Origin: Diphasiastrum complanatum
Lineage: Eukaryota > Streptophyta > Lycopodiopsida > Lycopodiales > Lycopodiaceae
DNA length: 64,000 bases
Direction of reading: 5' to 3'
Assembly (NCBI GenBank): GCA_029204225.1
Contig: CM055110.1
Coordinates: forward strand, 18,843,501 to 18,907,500
Below are positions 25,641-36,395 of the stretch, piece after piece. Position 1 is the stretch's first letter; the number at the start of each line of letters is the position of its first letter. Under the pieces are notes generated by a model. It was not told the DNA's origin. It saw only the letters and a list, made by a program, of their open reading frames with translations, and ran no database searches. The position numbers were made by a program, and so were the translations under genes.

Positions 25641-25824
25641 AAGGCACTCCCTCCCACTCCCAAAAAATGTGACATTCCCTCTCACTCCCGGAAAATGCGA
25701 CACTGGCCTCCCGAAAAGTGCAACGCTGCAAGAACTTCGGCCCTCACAAAAACGCGACACTGACCTCCAAAAAAAATGCGACACTGACCTCCATTTCATC
25801 AGCCGTCACTAGATCGGCCGCCAT

Positions 25825-25854
25825 TGCCCGTCAATGACGGGCACTCACAACTAG
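25825..25854 (+). promoter_or_regulatory. Helitron 3' terminal hairpin and CTAG end
   Basis: TGCCCGTCAATGACGGGCA is self-complementary apart from its centre (stem 9 bp). It is followed by CTCACAA and CTAG, then T. In Helitrons such a hairpin acts as the termination signal a few bases before CTRR. Confidence 0.7.
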
Positions 25855-25977
25855 TATATACATATAACTATTTCAGAGAGAGTGTAAACATACCTGTGTC
25901 ACACTACCTACATAACCTATCACTCTACCTACCCACCTATGTTCCAATGTTAAAAAAAAAACATAAAAAAGTCTCTC

Positions 25978-26010
<33 letters not shown>

Positions 26011-26491
26011 TGGGAGGGGACGTGGGGAGGGCGCATGGAGGGCATGCGTGTGCAGGGAGGGCGCGTGAGGAGGGCACTCGGGAGGGGGCGCAGGGAAGTC
26101 GAGCGGGGAGGGTCCATGGAGGGCGCATGGGAGGGCGCGTGAGAGGGCGCAAGGGAGGGGACACGTGGAGGGTGCGCAGGGAGGCACGCAAAGGAGAGGT
26201 TGTAGGTGTTGGTGTCAAACAAAACACATTTGTGTTTCTTGTGTTTGTTGAGATCAACAATCTGTGTGTCAGCCTATCAATTCGTAGTAGTTGGTTCTTG
26301 ACATGTAATCTTCTCTCTTTTGGATATATATAAACAACCCACGAAGGCTGGCTGTGCATGGTCGATTCCTCATCAAGCCTGTCATGCTTTTCTTTTGTGA
26401 GTTTCTTGGTGTTACGTAGATTAATTAGCTTAACTAGCAGTCAGCGTTGGTCACAGTTTTGGTATCCAAAACCAATAGTAGGGAGGGAGGG

Positions 26492-26554
<63 letters not shown>

Positions 26555-26614
26555 CGTCATGTGCGCGCGCACACACCCCATCGGCCGCCCGCCACAGGGG
26601 GCACAGTTCGCTAA
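25855..26614 (+). mobile_element. Small non-autonomous Helitron-like element (C)
   Basis: It begins right after CTAG with TATATACATATAACTATTTC, then AGAGAGAGTGT, which aligns with the start of element A (TATATAGTATAAAACTCTTT, then AGAGAGAG). It carries a CT tract (25972-26010), a G-rich module (26012-26190) and a second CT tract (26495-26552). A GC-rich stretch then leads to GGGGGCACAGTTCGCTAA at 26614, followed by T. No coding capacity was recognised. The 5' TC is not conserved, so the exact first base is uncertain. Confidence 0.5.
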
Positions 26615-26620
26615 TTTATC

Positions 26621-26658
26621 TATATATATTTGTGAAATTGGATATATATTCTAATTTC

Positions 26659-26671
<13 letters not shown>
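26621..26671. repeat. Perfect 19-bp inverted repeat, 13-nt loop
   Basis: TATATATATTTGTGAAATT (26621-26639) is exactly reverse-complemented at 26653-26671. It begins six bases after the CTAA end of element C and runs into the AT microsatellite. Confidence 0.92.

Positions 26672-26732
<61 letters not shown>
26663..26732. repeat. Compound (AT)n(GT)n microsatellite
   Basis: AT repeats from 26663 pass directly into an uninterrupted GT tract ending at 26732. Confidence 0.97.
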
Positions 26733-26735
<3 letters not shown>

Positions 26736-26738
26736 GAG

Positions 26739-26909
26739 ATGGGTTTCCAAAGTTTTAAGGGTTTTTTTAGTGTTAGGGTTTATGAGAGAGATATGGCGTT
26801 TGCTATGCAAGCTCCTCCTGTCTCGCACCTGAAAAGCGCTCTCCATGCATCCAACCACCAAATTTCCCAGGTGCAACAACAACTTCTTCACCAATTTTTT
26901 CCCAACTAG
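26739..26909 (+). CDS. Short open frame, possible gene start, unrecognised
   Basis: An in-frame ATG opens MGFQSFKGFF and a second gives MAFAMQAPPVSHLKSALH. The frame ends at TAG 26907. A possible donor CCCAG/GTGCAA lies near 26868. It could be a first exon, but the frame is short, starts directly after a microsatellite and resembles no family I know. I see no downstream exon. Confidence 0.15.
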   Translation: MGFQSFKGFFSVRVYERDMAFAMQAPPVSHLKSALHASNHQISQVQQQLLHQFFPN

Positions 26910-27680
26910 TGATTCTTTTTTTCATGCATGTAACTCTGATTATACTCTTAGGCAGACCATGGTAGCTTCTTCCTTGAGGATAATGTAGTGGATGCTTTTC
27001 ACCATTCAAGTTCTCATGAGGGATTAGAAGAACATGCTTGGATATAATTCCAAATACTCCTGATTGTGCCTGCATCCAGCATTTCTATCATGAAGAGAGC
27101 CTGGGACCATCAGGATTGACTTCTTTAAGTCAGACACCGCCTCTCCCAAATCAGATTCTTAGTTATCAAGGACATTGAGTCGCTGCCATTGCAGAATCTA
27201 AAGACAGTTCTTACTTCTCAAGGACAAGGAGTTGAGAACTGTTTTGTGATGCAAATTGTCAGTATAAAGTAACGCTTTTGCTACCCAATTTTCCAAGACA
27301 ATTTGCCATCCTCCCACTTCTACTCCATCCTCCTACTTCTACTCCATCAAAAGAGAATCATATAGCAAATGAATGTACTAGAAAGCACTCCAAACGATAA
27401 ATAAATGGAGGGAAATTAAGTGACCAAAACGCAAGGTGTGTTAGTCCAACGTGGCAATCCCATGCAGGCATTTCTTGGCATAAAAGAGGAGGCACGTAGA
27501 CAGTTGAGCAAGGAGAGATAGCAGAAGAAAGTCTTGTACTTCGCTCTTTTATATTAATTAGACATAGTTGTTTGTTTCTTGATTCAATCCTGGGTTAAAA
27601 GATGGATGTCACATGAGGTTGTAGACTTTTCTCTTTAACTATCTCTCTGCACTATGATTTCACTAACATGCAATTATCTA
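26910..27680. other. No recognisable gene
   Basis: Mixed AT-rich sequence with a small duplicated word CTCC(C/T)ACTTCTACTCCATC near 27313-27350. Nothing else could be supported. Confidence 0.45.
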
Positions 27681-29275
27681 CCTAATGACTAAATGGTATT
27701 CCTATATATACTATTTGGAGGCCCTTAGTGGAAGCCTCTACACATTAGGGCAAATTAGGCTGCTTGGGTCCCATAAGGGCATACCCGTAATGGTAATTGG
27801 CCCGGTACCTAAAAATATGCTAGTTAGGGCAACTAGTAATTAAGGTAAAAGGAGGATGAGTTTATGACACTCCCCAACTTTAAAAACATTGTCCTCAATG
27901 TTGGGCTATTAAATCAAAAGTACTAATCCCTACAAATCAGAAGAAAGGCCCCAACAACGATTATGGTAATAGCCAATCGTAAGCAAATGTGAAATAAACT
28001 ATCAAAAAACGCATGCACCAACGGAGATATTGAGGGAGACGACATAAGTCATCACAACAAGTAATCCAAAAGCAACACACAAAAATCCACTAAGCACAGT
28101 ATGTGAACTATAAAATATGCCCCCCCATGGTGAAATATAAAATACTAAAATGAAGATCATGAAACCACAAAAAGCAAGAACAATAACTACTATAAGTCGA
28201 TGTAGAAGCATGAAGGAATTCGAGAGTTTGAAACTCTCTCAAAGCACTTGGCCAATGTAGATGCAAGAAGAAATCCAAGAGAGGATGAAACTTTCTTAAG
28301 GGGCTATGATAGCCCAAGCATGCCATAGAGAGAAATGTCAACATGCAAGCCCAACAACCGAGATATCTAAAGATAGTTGTATGGCCCAAACATATCACCA
28401 AAAGTTGACAAATCCACAACCATAGCAACTTGGCAACAACATTCAAGGCCAAGCAATGTAGCAACCAGGAATGCCAAGGAACCTAAAGTATAAGTAGATC
28501 CTGTAGCAACCAAGAGTGTTAAGGAACCTGAAGTAGATTACCTTGACAAAAAGCAACTGACACCTGTCTAGCAACCCAAGGTATCTGCAATGCCCAAGAA
28601 TGTAGAGTAGTGTCAAGGAAAATGGGTCAACACTCGAAGGAATCCATAAGGCCAAAGAGTATATATTATCAGCATCGACTACAAGAAACCCATACATGAA
28701 AGCAAAAAGGATATTGAACCATACATGGAACTCATTTGGAAAAACCTCATCAAGATAAAGAACAATTACCACTTAAAAGACATCCTCTGACAATGGATGC
28801 ACAAGCAGAATGAACTGTAGAAGCATCCATAGGACTAGCACATGTCTCAATTAGAGATCTAGAAAGTAGAGCTAGAGAGGACACAAGTTGACCATAAGCA
28901 ATTGGAGAACCATCTAGAATATTGAACCTGTGGTGAACCTGTGGAATGTCAATTAAACAAGGCTTAAATGCAATTTGTATTTGACCATCAAGAATCATGC
29001 AACCACTTGACTTATGTAAATTTGCAAGAGATGCTCTCGAAGGCCACAAGCCTTCCCTCCTACATCAGCACTGCCCCCACAACAATGTCGCTCGCATCTG
29101 TATCAGGGATATAGGGTTTTAGAAGGTCAACAAATTTTAGAGTGATGCACTCATTAATAGCTCGCTTTAACTGATCAAAGCTTGCTTGCTACAGTTTAGT
29201 GCACTCCCCAAACTTGTTCTTTTGAGTTAAATCTATCAAAGGTGCTGTGATACGGGAGTAATCTTTAACATAGTT

Positions 29276-29835
29276 TCAATAAAACACCACCAATTCTAGA
29301 AAAGACTTCAATGTTGTCAAATCAGCTGGCACAGGCCACACAACGATCATAGCAACTTTCTTAGGATTTGGTCTTACAGCATCGGCAATCACAATATGAC
29401 CTAGATACTCAATTTTCTTTTTAAAAAGTTTGCTCTTTTTTGCATTAGCAAAGAATTTGTTTTCACTCGGAGTAGACAACACAGTCCTAAGGTGGGTCAC
29501 CTGCTTGGCCTCACCTGCACTGTAAGTCAAAATATCATCAATAAAGTTTACAACAACTTACCCATATACAGTCTGAGTACACCATTCATCAACATCATGA
29601 ATGTAGCTGGGGCGTTACTTAAACCAAAGGGCATCACAAGATACTCATAGTGACCAAACCGAGTTCGGAAGGCAGTTTTATGAACATTCTCTTCACGAAC
29701 TCTAACCTGATGATACCCACTCTTCAAGTCTATCTTACTAAACACAATAGCACCAAGAGCATCAAGAAAATCATCAATACGTGTTATAGGATATCGATGC
29801 TTAATAGTTATCTTATTAAGGCCTCGATAATCCAT
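29276..29835 (-). pseudogene. Gypsy reverse transcriptase, frameshifted
   Basis: The minus strand encodes [55 protein letters not shown] and SNAPATFM, the core gypsy RT motifs. Past a stop and frame change near 29548 the catalytic motif appears as FIDDILTYS, then HLRTVL, IEYLGHIV and LKSFLELVVFY at the start of the RNase H link. It lies between the protease/RT linker (29900-30187) and the 3' end of element 1. Confidence 0.9.
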
Positions 29836-29899
29836 GCACGTACACCAAGACCCATCCTTCTTTTTTACTAGAATGATTGATGGGGCAAAAGGTGAGAAG

Positions 29900-30187
29900 C
29901 TAGGTTTGATTTGCCCATGTGCAAGATAACCTCATCTCGTCTTTCTCTCTCAAACTCATTCTATAAGGTGGTCTATTTACAAGATAGGATCCAGAAATAA
30001 GCTCAATGTTATGTTCAACATTTGGTAATGCAGATGGCAAATCATCAGTAAACACATCTGCCCTAATTTCACGGTCTAGGTTAGCTGAAGTATTGTCTTG
30101 TAGTTGCCACATGCTACTCTCACTAGTACTAGTAGTCATATCTAGCATAAAACAAACATACATACCTTCACAGCTTACCTTACACAA
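29900..30187 (-). pseudogene. Gypsy protease/RT linker
   Basis: The frame carries FTDDLPSALPNVEHNIELIS and YRMSLREKDEM, the signature between protease and RT in plant gypsy elements (D-x-LP..LP..R..H-x-I, YRMS). No protease active site (DSGA) was found intact upstream. Frameshift separates it from the RT. Confidence 0.82.
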
Positions 30188-30479
30188 TTGTGTAGCTGAG
30201 ACCAGTGGTCATGGAGGCACATCTCGCTCACCACGGACAACACATCCCCAGAACAATATCAAAGCGTGCCAAACAAATTATCTTAAAATTCAACTCCTTA
30301 GAATGACTCTAATTAGTTATAGGCATACTTACAACCCTCATGTCCCAAATCTATGTACTCTTTCCATCAGCCATCTTGACTGTGTATTGGTATTTGGACG
30401 GTTATGTGCTCACTTTCAACTTCTTAACAAGAGTGGAATTAAACACCATAGAAACATTCATCAAATGACGAGCATCAGG

Positions 30480-31530
30480 ATTAGCTTCTTGCAAGATCTC
30501 TTTCACTTCCATTGGCTACTGCCGCTGCTCTTCTTCAAGATTATCAGTGGTTCTCATCTGGTTACGTGGACATTCCTTCCACCGATGTTGTCCCAAGCAT
30601 CCAAAGCATAAATTTTCTCCTTTACCCTCTCTTGGTCCTGTGGCGACAACATAGAGCGTTAACCCCCTTGGTCATTAGGCCTCCCATACACCCTTTACCT
30701 TTTGGAGCACCAACCCCTTTGCCCTTTTGGCCACTTAGAGCTTGTCCTTGCCATTGGCCTTTGAGCTTCTTGAATTTGCTCTTACGCCAAGTCATTTGGC
30801 CCCCTTTGGGCTTGACCACTCGAGGTTCCTGTAGCTGGTTCATGGGACTTCTTCCCATCTTCATAGTAAATAGCTATTTGAATGGCATTCTGAAGAATGT
30901 GGTTTGCTCCTTTTGCACAAAAGGCCGCAAGCTCTCCATAAGTCCTTTGATGATTACATAAGCACTTCCTCATGGATTCTTAGCAATGCCTCTCTATATC
31001 GATTACATATACTTGAACCGACCACTTGCCTTGCTTGAGGCTTGTCCACTGTTGCATAGCTCGCTTCTTCTCATCAAGAGTCACCCAATTTTGTACAAAC
31101 ATCTGTTGAAATGCCTCCAATGAATCCGGTAGAAGTTTTTAACTTTCCTTTACCATTGCTGTGCTAATTCTTGTTATTGATAGGTAGCTTCAGCAAACAT
31201 CTTTGAATCATCGGTAATTCCACACATTCCAAAGGCCTTTTCCCATTCTGCAGCCAATCTCCATTGCATCTACGGTTCTTACAACTACTGCACCTGTAAA
31301 CTTTGGAAGCTTCAAGTCCTTAATGGACAACAACTTGTGCTTCTTGCCAAGATCCACATCTCTTTTAGTTGAACCAGGCTCACCACCCAAATTACCTGTA
31401 CCACTGACTCTTTCAGGTGCATGGCCAGGCTTCAATTGTTCTAAGATTTGCTTTAACATCAGCTACATGTTCAACTTTGCCAAAAAGTGCATCAATCCTA
31501 TGAGAATCATGTGTAGTATCACTAGAAAAT
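30480..31530 (-). pseudogene. Gypsy gag with CCHC-like knuckle (copy 1)
   Basis: ATG near 31530 starts MAFSSDTTHDSHRIDALFG; after a frame change comes LKQILEQLKPGHAPERVSG. Near 30550-30600 lies CFGCLGQHRWKEC (CX2CX3HX4C, one residue shorter than the standard CX2CX4HX4C). Intermediate parts are in several frames. Confidence 0.7.
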
Positions 31531-31739
31531 GCCATAGCAGAAACTAGCTAGGAAACACAAAGCAACTTTCAAAACTGTGCAAAAAACTAACAACTAAAGC
31601 ACTTCAAACAAAGCACAAATAAGCTTTTTTCACCCCAAACAAGCTACACAAAGGGCCTACCCTGAATTCTTAAGAGATAACTGTGGTAAAGGAACTGAAT
31701 CCACCTTTTGAATCACCAACACATTCATAAGTAGTGGAG

Positions 31740-32640
31740 CACCCACCCTGAGGTTCCTCTTGCTCAAGCTCTTCAATGTGCATTGGAATGGCCTCTTCGA
31801 CTTGTAGGTTATATGAGGTTCGTGAAGGGTTACATGGACAATCCTTCCACCTATGCCGCCCTAGACATCCAAAGCAAAGATTTTTCTGCTTTGCTCAGTT
31901 TTGATCTTTGCCGCAATAGCATCGAAAAGCGCTAGCCCCCTTGGACATTGGACGTTCCATACCGCCCTTTGCCTTTCGAAGCGACCACAACTTCACTCTT
32001 TTTGGCAATTTGAACCTACTTTTGGGCGGATTGACCCTTCCATTTCTTAAACTTCCTTTTTCCCCAAGGCCGAAACCCTCCTACAATAGGCGTTTTAAGC
32101 TCCTTGGCCTTTTTTCCATTTTCATAGTATAGGGCCATCTATAATACCCTGTGGAGGCTTGGAGTCCACTCCTTCCTCATGAAAGGCCGCAGTCTATCAC
32201 GCAAGCCCTCCACAAAGTGGAATACCTGTGAGAACATAGGGACTTTGTCTGGTATTCGCGTCAAGGTTTTCCCGTACTTGTCCACATACTCTTACACGGA
32301 CGCATTCCCTTGTTTGAGACTAGTCCAAGACTACATGGCTTGGTTTTTCTCGTCAAGTTGTACCCAATTCGAATCCAATTTTTAATTGCATCTATGGTGC
32401 GTATGCAATTGCAACTTCGGCGGGTTGAGGATGGTAATTTTCTTGTTTTCGATGGGACTTTGGCTTCTTTGTCAACAGTCACAAGTTCAGCGGCCACCAT
32501 GGTCGCTCCACTAACTCATTCCAGCTCCTGTGAGATTTGCTGTAAAACCACTTCCATAGCATCAACCTTGGCTGCAACTTCCTCAATCCTTCGTATTTTG
32601 GTACAAGAACCTTCTAACGGATCCATACTAACTGTGATAT
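31740..32640 (-). pseudogene. Second gypsy gag segment
   Basis: ATG near 32624 opens MDPLEGSCTKIRRIEEVAAK, and near 31835-31890 a knuckle CFGCLGRHRWKDC closely matches that of the first gag copy. It sits between the primer site (32969) and the first gag. Whether two nested elements or a gag duplication produced this cannot be told from the sequence alone. Confidence 0.65.
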
Positions 32641-32968
32641 AGTTCCACTCAACTATAGATATGATTGTTTTCGAGATGGACAGGTCTGCAATTGGCTATT
32701 GGGTGTAGGATCAGCGATGAGCCTCCTTGGATGACACCCTAGTGATGGATAGCCAAAATTAGGGCAGCGATGGACTATAGGAGCTATCCACTACTAATTT
32801 TCTAGGGATCTGTAAAAGATTAGCTTTGAAACTACAACAATGGATTGCAAAAGGGTTGTGGGACAGCGAAGGTCATGTAAATGGTTGATTTGCTGATTTT
32901 CAGACCTGATTTTCCAGTGATGGGCAGCAAAGTTCCTTCCTGTAGGTTTGTATGATGTTCAAAACATG

Positions 32969-32980
32969 GCTCTGATACCA
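32969..32980 (-). promoter_or_regulatory. Primer binding site of gypsy element 1
   Basis: TGGTATCAGAGC on the minus strand, a few bases from an LTR end that reads TGCCCGAC on the plus strand at 32984. Confidence 0.85.
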
Positions 32981-34969
32981 AATGCCCGACTCCAATCTGA
33001 AGCTTAACTCTAAACCTAGCACATCAAGTACACATAGATCTGAAAATTTGATTCTTGTTGATTTCCCTGCATGCACATAACATCAAAAAGCATGAAACAT
33101 GGTAGAGCTGGCTGCCTTGTCTCCTCCCAACCTTTGCTGCATAGATTATGATGAGGAATGCCTCTCTCTAGGCTCACTTATGCACAATCCTCACCCCCTT
33201 GACCCTGACCCTTCCTAATGTCGACACATGGTCAATTCCATCCGCAGTCGACACTTGCCACTTGGCAGTACCTTGACACATAGGCAAGTGAGTAGGCTAA
33301 CATGTGTCACTCATACACTGGACCAAGTGTCCCAGTGAACACCATCGACTAGTCAACTCTCCTACTTTTTAGGAGGTCAGTCCAGGCACTCCTAATTAAT
33401 GACCCAGTGCCCTACACCAAAGCTCAACATGTGACTCAAAGGCTCAAAAGCTCTAATAATAGTTTTATTGACATTTCTTTTACAAACGTCACCATAGGCG
33501 AACTGTATTTACAAAAAGTACAACTGTGCATAAAACTGCAAGCAACCGGAATAGGGAGTAAAAGCTGTAACAAGAACACTAGCACCAAATAATAAAATTG
33601 AATTGGTGGAGAAATTGTGATCCTAATGATGCACAACAACCATGAAGTCATGGGCAATTGTAGACTAAATACTGTTGAAATATAAACCTAGTTAAATAAA
33701 TAAAACATAGCACATGGTTTTATTTGGGGCCAAAGTTTTTAAGGCCCAAATAAACTTAGGCAAATTTTTTTAGTACAAACTCATGGAGGGCCTTCTTGCA
33801 TGATGATGCCACTTGTCCACTTGAGTTTGGTAGACCCCCATGCACATGTGCATGGGGGAGAACAAGTTAATTTGTCACCTAACATAGCATGCATGAATAT
33901 TCTGACACTTGGCAATTGCATGCCAAGTATTGTACATACTCGAATTCTATTTAATAGAGTCTCCACGAGTTGGAGAGTGTGTTGAATGGAATCATCTTCC
34001 ATCTTCACCATTTTTCATTGTCTCCTTGATCTGAATACTAGTAGGAGGTCGCATTTGGATCTGATCATGTTTCTCCCTCTCCTCTCATCAGATTTCGATG
34101 AGGACAGTTGCATACTGATCCTTGGAGGAGGGCGCTACCATTCCTATGCTTTCTAGATTCAATCAAAGTGTTTCCATGACCAGAACAGCCATCATTCAGA
34201 TCTGATTGGGCGCTGGATCTGATTTGTTTGTTCCTTCATTTCTCCACAGTGGATAGTCAGAATTGAATCAAATCAATTACACAAGATTTCTACTGCATAG
34301 ATTCTATCATTCCTTATGAATAGAAACAATCAGAAGTCAATCTGATTTTTCCATTTGCATGTGCAAGTACTAGTCCATGCATGTTGTATGCATGCCTCTA
34401 GAATTCTTCAGATTGCTTGCATGTTTCCAATGGCTAAAGCCCTACAAGCAATAGCTAAGCATAGACAATCTCCGATGAAAAACCCAAGCAATACCTGTTA
34501 CACGAGAAGGAACACAATAATTTACCTAATGACTAAATAATAGCCCTATGTATGTTTTTTAGAGGCCCTTAGTGGATCCTTCTAGATATTAGGGCAAATT
34601 AGGGTACTTGGGTCCCATAAGGGCATGCCCTTAACGATAATTGGTCCAAACCTAAAATATGCTAAAATTAGGGCAATGAGTAATTAAGGTCAAAGGAGGA
34701 TGAGTCCAAACGGTAGAGTGCCCATGAACAAGGGCCAAGTCCCCACCTGTCACATGTACATTGATTTCCTTTGCCTAACGTAAATTGTAATTATTAAATC
34801 GTAAATGGCTAAGTCATCGGCCTGTGGAGACAATTGCGAATTGCAATGTAAATATCAATTATAGTGACTAATTCTGAGATAGATAAGGGGATGCTGGGTC
34901 TCATGAGAGTCTACTGGACTGACCTTCTAAAATGTGGGGAGGGTTGACCGGTCAACAAGACACATGTCA

Positions 34970-36049
34970 TTTTACAAGTAGAGGTGAGGAAGTCCTCCAA
35001 AGTCCAAGGTAGAGCCTCCAAATGTCCTCCAAGCAACCTGCAAGCTTCAAGATGCTCCCCAACTCCAAGCTAGGATGCCTCCACCTGCAAGTAAGGATCT
35101 GCAAGCCTCCAAGGATCTCTCCTCCACCTGTGTCCCTACTCTTTAAACACAAAGATAGATAACAAGCTGGCCTCAAGTATTCACCACCCAACCATAGCTA
35201 GATCCAAGCTCCAAGCAAGACCTATCTAGCACCCCCTTGATAACCATAAACAAATCACAAGCATACCACAACACTCCATAGCATACTCAAGATCCAAACC
35301 CTACTTATGTCCCATACCATAAGCAAGATCCAAACCTCAAGCATACTACCACAAGAAAGCACTCTACACACTAGTAGCAACACTAGAGCATAAGCCAAGC
35401 AAACAAGAGAGATCTCCCCCTCCCAATGGGCACCCTACTACCCTCATATAGATGGCCTATGGACCCCTCCAATGCACTATGGAGTTCCATGCTCATCCAA
35501 TGAGAGAGAGAGAAGCCTAGGGAAGTTTAAGAATCTCCAAGAGCCTCCATAGGCTTATGGAATGTCAAGAGACTCCTTCCATAACCTATGACTCTTTGAA
35601 TGCCTATCTTGTGGGAGTTGGGAACTCAATGGACACTTTAGAAGGGCGCCCTTCTACTAGGTCCCATTGCCCAAGTTGTGCAAGTATACTTTGGTCCTAG
35701 ACCAATAAAGTGATATGGTTCAAGGTTGAGGCCCAAGGTTTAGAAAAATAGTCATCCAATGACTTTCTAACACCTCTCTAGGTTCCATACCTCCATCCAA
35801 GGCATAGACACCTACCTGCCCTTAACCAAGGACACTAGTACCTTAATCTAAGGCACCTACCCTTAATACTAAGGGTACCCCTTATCCAAGGGTCACGTGA
35901 CTCCATACCTCCAACTAAGGTATAGTCACTTGCCTGCCCTTATCCAAGGACACGTACCCTTAATCCTAAGGGTACCTTGCCATTTAGCCCCCAACACTAA
36001 ATGGACTATTAGGGGTCTAAAGTACTGCTAATTACATAGGTATGTAACA
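34970..36049 (-). repeat. Gypsy 2 LTR (3' copy)
   Basis: On the minus strand it starts TGTTACATACC after the purine tract and ends CTTGTAAAA at the target duplication. It matches the upper LTR except for a central block that is inverted in the other copy. Confidence 0.95.
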
Positions 36050-36065
36050 TTCCTTCCCCCTAAAC

Positions 36066-36395
36066 TTAAATTTTTCCTTGTAGGGAAAAATTTGGAAAAT
36101 TCTTCTGGAGATCAGCCTCCTTTTCCCAGGTATCCTCCTCTTTTGATTTGCCCCTCCACCTGACTAAAAATTCTCGAAGCACTCTACTCCATAGAGTTCT
36201 CTGCCGGCTATTAACAATCGCCTCGGGTTCAGGTGGTCCACTCACAGACTCATCACGAAGAAGTTCCACTAGATCTTCCACAGGGACCAGGGTCTCCCCA
36301 ACCCCCAACGAGGGTTTCAACTTACTAACGTGAAAAACAGGATGAATTCCAACGTTAGCTGGAAGGTCTAGTTTGTATGCGACCTTGTTTATCAC
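36066..36395 (-). pseudogene. Gypsy 2 integrase C-terminus with chromodomain-like tail
   Basis: VAYKLDLPANVGIHPVFHVS is the conserved region after the gypsy integrase core. It is followed by PEAIVNSRQRTLWSRVLREF, LVRWRGKSKEEDTWEKEADL: the Leu-Val-x-Trp-x-Gly and Thr-Trp-Glu pattern of chromodomains, which in chromoviruses guide integration to heterochromatin. A stop separates it from the preceding integrase part. Confidence 0.85.

Larger units (their letters stand above)
17458..25854 (+). mobile_element. Candidate complete Helitron (element A), about 8.4 kb, defective
   Basis: Helitrons transpose by rolling circle with an HUH Rep and a PIF1-family helicase. The proposed 5' end is TCTATATAGTATAAAACTC at 17458. 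The coding part lies at about 20330-23840 on the plus strand. The 3' end has the palindrome TGCCCGTCAATGACGGGCA (25825-25843), seven more bases, then CTAG (25851-25854) followed by T. A TC start, a hairpin shortly before the end and CTRR-T are the classic Helitron termini. The coding region has stops and lacks the helicase ATPase core, so it is non-autonomous now. Inner spans hold microsatellites and a satellite array. That both ends belong to one insertion is an inference. Confidence 0.65.
27681..34710 (-). mobile_element. Ty3/gypsy element 1, degenerate, composite
   Basis: Reading on the minus strand from high to low: long LTR (about 32984-34710), primer site (32969-32980), gag pieces, protease/RT linker, RT, polypyrimidine/PPT region (27870-27880 on plus, CTCCCCAACTT) and a short LTR piece ending at 27869. 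About 180 bp are shared between 27681-27862 and 34525-34705 (CCTAATGACTAAAT ... GGAGGATGAGT), supporting paired LTRs. The rest of the lower LTR is diverged or absent. Two gag segments suggest a second element or a duplication inside it. Frameshifts and stops are everywhere. Confidence 0.65.
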
